From positions 1-9,661 of the forward strand of contig DBNU01000227.1 in assembly GCA_002299125.1 (NCBI GenBank): 9,661 nucleotides of DNA. The letters are read 5' to 3'. Source of the DNA: Proteobacteria bacterium UBA664. Its GTDB lineage: Bacteria > Pseudomonadota > Gammaproteobacteria > UBA7966. Both the position numbers and the translations under genes were made by a program. Shown piece after piece: positions 5,637 to 9,661 of the stretch (positions within the stretch are counted from its first letter, which is position 1; each line of letters begins with the position of its first letter). Below the pieces are notes generated by a model. That model was not told the origin of the DNA and made no database searches. It saw nothing but the letters and a program-made list of their open reading frames with translations.

Positions 5637-7634
5637 TTACCGCCCCGCCAGCAGGCTCTTCAGCGAGGCCAGCGCGGCCTTGCCGCGCGTGCGCTCCTGC
5701 CCATCCTTGGGGCCGCGGCCTTCCCAGGCGAGCAGATCGCTCGGGATCTCCTGCAGAAAGCGGCTGGGCTCGCTCGCCACGCGCTCACCCCCCGCGCGTC
5801 GGCTGCGTGCCAGCGTGAAGGTGAGGCTGCGTTGGGCGCGGGTGATGCCCACGTAGGCCAGACGGCGCTCCTCCTCCAGTGCCTCGGGTGACTGGCTGTG
5901 GCGATGTGGCAGCAGGTCTTCCTCCATGCCGATCAGGTACACGTGCGCGAACTCCAGACCCTTCGCCGTGTGCAGCGTCATCAGACGCACGCGCCCAGTG
6001 ACGTCCTCCTCGCCGCGTTCCAGCCGGTCGATGAGTGTCAGGCGGTTGACCACGGAGCCGAGATCTGCGGCATCGGGGTGCTTCTGCACGCTGCGGTCGA
6101 TGAAGGCGAGCAGCTCGTCGAGGTTCTCGTTGCGGCGACGGGCCGTGCGCGCATCGGGTGCCTGCTCCTCGATCCAGGCGCGGTAATCGCCTTCCTCGAC
6201 CAGCCGACGCGCCACCTGCGCGGCGGTCTCGTCCTCCGCGCGTCGCGCGAGTTCGCGCAGCCAGTCCACGAAGAGCGCGAGTTGCCGCCAGGCGCGATCA
6301 CCGATGTGCAGCCGTATGCCAGGAAGCGCGGCCGTCTCCAGCAGCGACAGCCCGGCACGGGTGGCCTGGGCGGAGAGCTTCTCGAGCGTCGCCGTGCCGA
6401 TCTCGCGGCGTGGCACGTTGACGATGCGCAGGAAGGCCGTGTCGTCATCCGGGTTCGCGATCAGGCGCAGGTAGGCGAAGACATCGCGTACCTCGCTGTG
6501 GGCAAAGAAGGAGGTGCCGCCGGAGAGGTGATAGGGCACTTCCGCCTCGCGCAGCCGCTTCTCCAGTGGCCGCGACTGGTGGTTGCCACGGTAGAGGATG
6601 GCGAAGTCGCCAAAGCCCATGCCGTGCAGCAGGCGCCGGTGCAGGAGATCGGCGACCACGCGCTCGGCTTCGGCCTCTTCGTCGCTGGCCTCGAGTACGC
6701 GCAGATCCTCGCCCGGGCCGTGTTCGCACCAGAGACGTTTCTCGAAGACATGCGGGTTGTGGGCGATGAGCGCGTTGGCGGCCTTCAGGATGTTGCCGGT
6801 GGAGCGGTAGTTCTGTTCGAGCGCCACGACCGCCAGTTCCGGGTAGTGCTCGCGCAGCAGCCGGAGGTTCTGCGGTGCCGCGCCGCGCCAGGCGTAGATG
6901 GACTGATCGTCATCGCCCACCGCAGTGAAGCGTGCCCGCTCGCCGGTGAGCACGCGCAGGAGCCGGTACTGGGCGGCGTTGGTGTCCTGGTACTCGTCCA
7001 CCAGCAGATAGCCCATGCGCTCCTGCCAGGCCGCGCGACAGTCCGCGTGCTCGCTCAGGGCCTGCACCGGCAGGCCGATGAGGTCATCGAAATCCACCGC
7101 GTTGCAGGCGAGCAGCGCCCGTTGATAATCCGCCCACGCTCTGGCTGCCTGCTGGGCATTGTCGTCAGCGGCGCTCGCCAGCGCGGATTCGGGACTGAGC
7201 CCCAGCCCCTTGAAGGCGGCGATGCGGGCCTGGATGGCGGGCAGCTCCGTCGCCTGTGGCGATTTCCGCAGGACCTCGGCGAGCAGTGCGGTGCTGTCGT
7301 CGGCATCGAGGATGGAGAAGCGTGGGCGCAGCCCCACGCGTGCGTGCTCCTCGCGCAGGATGTCGAGACCCAGGGTGTGGAAGGTGGTGACGGACAGCCC
7401 GCGCGCATCCCCGCCCCGAAGTTCGGCGCTGGCCCGCTCGCGCATCTCGCGCGCCGCCTTGTTGGTGAAGGTGACGGCGTGGATGCGCCGGGCTGGCATG
7501 CCGCAGTCGCGGATGAGATGGGCGATCTTGGCGACGATGACACGCGTCTTGCCGCTCCCGGCCCCGGCAATCACGAGCAGGGGGCCATGGACGTGGCGTA
7601 CGGCCGCGAGCTGGGCGGGGTTGAGACGGTTCAC
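5637..7634 (-). CDS. rep: Rep, superfamily 1A 3'-5' DNA helicase
   Basis: From GTG 7634 the product is 665 residues (E. coli Rep is 673). It unwinds DNA ahead of stalled replisomes and clears bound proteins. Motifs in order: Q motif NRLNPAQLAAV (2-12), Walker A AGAGSGKT (23-30), AVTFTNKAAREM (53-64), TTFHTLGLDI (83-92), DEYQDTN (213-219), GDDDQSIYAWRGAAPQN (240-256), LEQNYRS (272-278), LYRGNHQSRPLEK (347-359), GGTSFF (372-377), TLHTAKGLEF (553-562) and RRLAYVGITRAQ (590-601). The ARGLSVTTFHTLGLDIL and RGNHQSR signatures favour Rep over UvrD or PcrA. Starts at 7652 or 7673 are possible, but homology favours 7634, and 7673 would lie upstream of the candidate -10 box. It converges on the DUF4143 gene across 41 bp that hold no evident terminator. 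Confidence 0.96.
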   Translation of the reverse strand: MNRLNPAQLAAVRHVHGPLLVIAGAGSGKTRVIVAKIAHLIRDCGMPARRIHAVTFTNKAAREMRERASAELRGGDARGLSVTTFHTLGLDILREEHARVGLRPRFSILDADDSTALLAEVLRKSPQATELPAIQARIAAFKGLGLSPESALASAADDNAQQAARAWADYQRALLACNAVDFDDLIGLPVQALSEHADCRAAWQERMGYLLVDEYQDTNAAQYRLLRVLTGERARFTAVGDDDQSIYAWRGAAPQNLRLLREHYPELAVVALEQNYRSTGNILKAANALIAHNPHVFEKRLWCEHGPGEDLRVLEASDEEAEAERVVADLLHRRLLHGMGFGDFAILYRGNHQSRPLEKRLREAEVPYHLSGGTSFFAHSEVRDVFAYLRLIANPDDDTAFLRIVNVPRREIGTATLEKLSAQATRAGLSLLETAALPGIRLHIGDRAWRQLALFVDWLRELARRAEDETAAQVARRLVEEGDYRAWIEEQAPDARTARRRNENLDELLAFIDRSVQKHPDAADLGSVVNRLTLIDRLERGEEDVTGRVRLMTLHTAKGLEFAHVYLIGMEEDLLPHRHSQSPEALEEERRLAYVGITRAQRSLTFTLARSRRAGGERVASEPSRFLQEIPSDLLAWEGRGPKDGQERTRGKAALASLKSLLAGR

Positions 7635-7663
7635 GGGAGGGCCGACGTGCACGAGGGCGCGCG

Positions 7664-7672
7664 AGCGTAGCA
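7664..7672 (-). promoter_or_regulatory. Candidate extended -10 promoter of rep
   Basis: On the minus strand TGCTACGCT fits the extended -10 pattern TGnTAnnnT. Transcription would begin near 7657, giving a leader of roughly 23 nt before the GTG at 7634. No good -35 is present at 17 nt spacing, which extended -10 promoters can tolerate. The perfect palindrome at 7681-7696 would overlap the -35 position. Confidence 0.4.
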
Positions 7673-7680
7673 CGCTGTCC

Positions 7681-7696
7681 CGCGGTCGCGACCGCG
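7681..7696. repeat. Perfect 16-bp palindrome upstream of rep
   Basis: CGCGGTCGCGACCGCG is self-complementary without a spacer. It lies 47 bp upstream of the rep start codon, just behind the candidate -10 box, where a repressor site would sit. It is entirely GC-rich except for one A and one T, and the half-site GCGGTCG recurs in coding sequence nearby, so chance is a real alternative. Confidence 0.3.
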
Positions 7697-7721
7697 CGTT
7701 GGGCGCGGAACTTGCTGCTCG

Positions 7722-7767
7722 AAAAGGGGCCCGCCCTGCCCTGGGGACAGAGGCGGGCCAGGGCGGG
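7722..7767 (-). terminator. Terminator-like hairpin on the minus strand, upstream of rep
   Basis: Read on the minus strand, GGCCCGCC (7759-7752) pairs with GGCGGGCC (7735-7728), with CTG...CAG able to close an inner stem. CC and then TTTT (7725-7722) follow. An alternative 9-bp stem joins CCCGCCCTG (7767-7759) with CAGGGCGGG (7738-7730). The T-run lies only on the minus-strand side, so it would stop transcription coming from the right before rep. The T-run is short, so efficiency is doubtful. No confident minus-strand gene lies behind it. Confidence 0.4.
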
Positions 7768-7918
7768 TCAACCGGAGGAGACTTGGGTCAAGTGAACGCT
7801 GGCTGTGCCGCCCGCCTGGCGCTCGCGACGATATTCTTCACCTGCACCGACCTTGATCGCCTCGAGCAGGGCTGGAGGGGAGAGGGCCGGGATTCACACA
7901 GGACAGGGGTGACTGGCC
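7768..7918. other. Stretch between rep and the protease with no confident gene
   Basis: The gap from rep to the protease gene is about 400 bp. Apart from the promoter, palindrome, hairpin and 38-codon ORF listed separately, this part is unassigned. On the plus strand, GGAGGAG (7774-7780) is a strong ribosome-binding-site-like sequence. It is followed at 11 nt by GTG 7792, opening a 51-codon frame to 7947 (NAGCAARLALATIFFTC...) that resembles no family I know. On the minus strand, frames ending near 7788 and 7768 also look partly protein-like (for example EEYRRERQAGGTASVHLTQ) but have no clear start. Confidence 0.3.
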
Positions 7919-8035
7919 ATGAATGCAGAGTGCAGCGCGACACCTGAACGTCGCCTGAACGCCAGTGCGTGGTGGCGGTCGCTCCGCCCGCTGTGGCGCC
8001 CGCTCCGCCCCGGGCGGCGTCCGGGGGCTGCATGA
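7919..8035 (+). CDS. Possible small Arg/Pro/Trp-rich ORF, 38 aa, coupled to the protease gene
   Basis: ATG 7919 opens 38 codons ending in a TGA that overlaps the protease ATG as ATGA (8032-8035), a classic translational-coupling arrangement. AGGGG lies upstream at 7904-7908, about 10 nt from the ATG, as a possible ribosome-binding site. The peptide starts MNAECSATPERRLNASAWWR. It continues with RPLWRPLRPGRRP, partly from a 10-bp direct repeat CGCTCCGCCC (7980-7989 and 8001-8010) in phase with the codons. It is strongly basic with no recognised domain. It may be a leader peptide, a real small protein, or chance in GC-rich DNA. Confidence 0.3.
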   Translation: MNAECSATPERRLNASAWWRSLRPLWRPLRPGRRPGAA

Positions 8036-8577
8036 ACGATCAGTCAGGTGACACCAACGGGGTGTCGCGGATCGGCTGGTTGGCCCTCCTGATGGGGCCT
8101 GTGCTGCTGGCCGCGGGTGTCTTCATCGGTGACCTGCAGGCCGATTCGCGAGTGGAGGTGCTGGCCGGCGAGGAGACGCTCATCGTGGCCGAGGTCGGCC
8201 TCGCCTTTCGCGCACGCATGGACACCGGGGCCGGGGTCTCGTCGGTGCATGCCGAGGACATCGAGGTGCTGGGTGGCGACCCGCTGGAGCCCGCACGCAA
8301 CCTCGGGCGGCTGGTGCGCTTCACGCTGGTCAACGAGGAAGGGGCGAGCGCCACGCTCACCTCGCGCATCGAACGGGTGCGCAGCATCCGCACCGGGGAT
8401 TGCAGCGAGGCGCGCTATCACGTGCATCTCACACTGGCCCACGGCGGCCGCAGCCAGCGGGTGCTGGTCAACCTGAACGACCGCAGCTATTCCCCGCATC
8501 GTCTGCTGGTCGGTCGCAACTGGCTGGCCCGGGGCTATCTGGTGGATGTGGGCCGCCACGCTGGAGGTGCCGAATAG
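8032..8577 (+). CDS. Membrane-anchored retropepsin-like protease (DUF785 / 'ATP-dependent zinc protease' family)
   Basis: The product is 181 residues from ATG 8032. A single hydrophobic segment (IGWLALLMGPVLLAAGVFIG, 14-33) is a signal anchor or uncleaved signal, putting the rest outside the inner membrane. The catalytic-type motif RMDTGAGVSSVHAED (62-76) holds the Asp-Thr-Gly of retropepsin-fold aspartyl proteases. The family's closing block VLVNLNDRSYSPHRLLVGRNWL (144-165), followed by LVDV, is also present. Despite the family's historical name, no ATP or zinc site is seen. Relatives often sit beside RimK-type ATP-grasp ligases, but none is visible here. GTG 7969 could add 21 Ala/Pro-rich residues. 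I prefer 8032 because of the ATGA overlap and the position of the hydrophobic segment; the GGGGG upstream is only a weak ribosome-binding site. Substrate unknown. Confidence 0.85.
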   Translation: MNDQSGDTNGVSRIGWLALLMGPVLLAAGVFIGDLQADSRVEVLAGEETLIVAEVGLAFRARMDTGAGVSSVHAEDIEVLGGDPLEPARNLGRLVRFTLVNEEGASATLTSRIERVRSIRTGDCSEARYHVHLTLAHGGRSQRVLVNLNDRSYSPHRLLVGRNWLARGYLVDVGRHAGGAE

Positions 8578-8649
8578 GCGCTTGCTCCGGGCCTCCGGGG
8601 GTCACGTCTGGCTGGTGGAGCCGCTGGCGCTCGCGGAACTCTGGCTCGA

Positions 8650-8693
8650 CTGAAAGTGCGCGTCAGCCCGCCTGAAAGTCTGCGTCAGCGCCC
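8650..8693. repeat. 22-bp tandem near-repeat at the purK 3' end
   Basis: CTGAAAGT(GC/CT)GCGTCAGC occurs at 8650-8671 and again at 8672-8693, with 18 of 22 positions identical. The right copy includes the purK stop codon (TGA on the minus strand, 8685-8687) and its last two codons. The left copy lies just beyond the stop. The pattern suggests an old tandem duplication of the gene end. No hairpin terminator is evident in the 107 bp between the two convergent genes. Confidence 0.6.
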
Positions 8694-9661
8694 ATCCGCC
8701 CCACGCGAGAGGGCGTTACGTGCCGCCAACGCGCGTTCCAGGGCCTCTTCGGCCGTGGCACCGAGCGCGGTGAGGTGGCCCATCTTGCGTCCGGGGCGGG
8801 CCGCGGTCTTGCCGTAGAGATGCAGATGGACCTCCGGCTGGGCCAGGGCGCGGGCGAAGTCCGGCGTGCCCGTCGCCCAGAGATCGCCGAGCAGATTCAC
8901 CATCGCCGCTGGTCTGAGCAGTCGTGCGGACCCGAGCGGCAGGCCACACACGGCGCGCACTTGCTGCTCGAACTGGCAGCTCACACAGGCGTCGATGCTG
9001 TAGTGGCCGGAGTTGTGCGGTCGCGGGGCCAGTTCGTTCACCAGCAGCCGGCCGTCACGTGCCAGGAAGAACTCCACGCACAGCACACCGACCACGTCGA
9101 GTTTGCTGAGGATGGCGTGGGCCGTGGCCTCGGCCCGACGAGCGACCTCGTCGCAGAAGCCCCCCGGCGCAAGCGTGACGTCAAGGATGTGATTCTCGTG
9201 CGTGTTGCGCACCGGGCCGTAGTGGGTGAAGGCACCATCGCTGCCGCGCACGCCGACGACCGAGAGCTCGGCCTCGAGATCGATGAAGGCCTCGAGGATG
9301 GCCTCGGCACCGCGCAGCGATTCCCACGCCGCCCTGGCGTCGTCGGGCGTGTCGATGCGCACCTGTCCCTTGCCGTCGTAGCCCCAGCTCGCGGTCTTGA
9401 GCACGGCGGGCGTCCCGAGGGTGGCGAGCGCGGTGGCGAGCTCGGCCGCCGAGCGCACCGGCAGAAAGGGCGTGACCGGAATGCCGGCAGCGGCCAGCCA
9501 GGTCTTCTCGCGCAGTCGATTCTGGGTGATGTGCAGCACGCCGCCGGCGGGGCGTACCGGTACGAAGCGCGCCGCGCAGGCGGTCGCTGCCGTGGGCACG
9601 TTCTCGAATTCGAAGGTGATGACATCCACGCCCCGGGCAAAGTCGGCGATGGCGTCGAGGT
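8685..9661 (-). CDS. purK: PurK, 5-(carboxyamino)imidazole ribonucleotide synthase (N-terminus beyond the window)
   Basis: PurK is the ATP-grasp enzyme that carboxylates aminoimidazole ribonucleotide with bicarbonate and ATP, making N5-CAIR for PurE in purine synthesis. The reading frame stays open to the right edge, adding LDAIADFARG before the GTG at 9629, so that GTG is internal and about 60-70 N-terminal residues are missing. Diagnostic stretches are DVITFEFENVP, NRLREKTWLAAAGIPVTPF and the ATP-binding loop TASWGYDGKGQ. ELSVVGVRG, GPVRNTHENHILD, VEFFLARDGRLLVNELAPRP and HNSGHYSIDAC follow, and the tail has GRKMGHLTALG. All motifs in the visible part are intact. purE, its usual partner, would lie off the right edge if present. 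The gene converges on the protease gene across 107 bp. Confidence 0.96.
   Translation of the reverse strand, partial: LDAIADFARGVDVITFEFENVPTAATACAARFVPVRPAGGVLHITQNRLREKTWLAAAGIPVTPFLPVRSAAELATALATLGTPAVLKTASWGYDGKGQVRIDTPDDARAAWESLRGAEAILEAFIDLEAELSVVGVRGSDGAFTHYGPVRNTHENHILDVTLAPGGFCDEVARRAEATAHAILSKLDVVGVLCVEFFLARDGRLLVNELAPRPHNSGHYSIDACVSCQFEQQVRAVCGLPLGSARLLRPAAMVNLLGDLWATGTPDFARALAQPEVHLHLYGKTAARPGRKMGHLTALGATAEEALERALAARNALSRGADGR

Noticed and set aside
5898..7670. A 590-codon open frame on the plus strand, opposite rep
   Set aside because: It is an antisense shadow of rep in GC-rich DNA. Rep has all helicase motifs in order, while the opposite frame has no recognisable domain and an implausible composition.
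1284..7696. Shared half-site GCGGTCG/CGACCGC in the inverted repeats at 1284-1299 and 7681-7696
   Set aside because: GCGGTCG also occurs in coding sequence around 2694, 3123, 4473 and 5609, so it is a common 7-mer here and the match is not evidence of a shared regulator.
8567..8653. GTG-started 28-codon frame after the protease, ending LVEPLALAELWLD, with GGAGG overlapping its start
   Set aside because: It looks faintly protein-like, but it is very short, the GGAGG is too close to the GTG, and there is no independent support.
1..9661. CRISPR arrays, tRNA/rRNA genes, insertion sequences, prophage genes
   Set aside because: None of the expected repeat arrays, cloverleaf-type segments, transposase motifs or phage domains were found on either strand by reading.

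Overview
The window looks like ordinary chromosome of a high-GC gammaproteobacterium. Rep helicase, DjlA, QueG and PurK are all close to the gammaproteobacterial forms in motif order and length, and GC-rich third positions dominate throughout. The genus is not determinable from what is visible; a purple-sulfur-bacterium or Thioalkalivibrio-like lineage is only a guess.

Layout, left to right. (1) The 3' part of a PIN-PhoH ATPase gene runs in from the left edge. (2) A complete djlA gene encodes a membrane-anchored J-domain co-chaperone. (3) A 186-bp gap carries a dispersed-repeat-like hairpin and a pair of 11-bp direct repeats. (4) A two-gene unit follows, an orphan ParA/MinD-type ATPase overlapping queG (tRNA epoxyqueuosine reductase) by 23 nt. 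(5) A DUF4143-type AAA ATPase gene comes next. Its only possible start codon lies inside the right arm of a 41-bp palindrome that also contains a -10-like hexamer. (6) The rep helicase gene is on the minus strand, convergent with the ATPase gene and 41 bp from it. (7) About 400 bp separates rep from the next gene. It holds a candidate rep promoter, a minus-strand terminator-like hairpin and a possible 38-codon ORF. (8) A membrane-anchored retropepsin-like protease (DUF785 / 'ATP-dependent zinc protease' family) follows. (9) The 3' part of purK is on the minus strand and runs off the right edge, with a 22-bp tandem near-repeat at its stop codon.

Most genes are unrelated housekeeping functions: protein quality control, queuosine modification of tRNA, replication-fork restart and purine synthesis. 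The only tight coupling visible is parA-queG, plus a possible coupling of the small ORF to the protease gene. I do not see a convincing new multi-gene system. The items most worth a second look are the palindrome/promoter/start-codon arrangement of the DUF4143 ATPase, the unexplained minus-strand terminator-like hairpin and small ORFs upstream of rep, and the repeats in front of the orphan parA.
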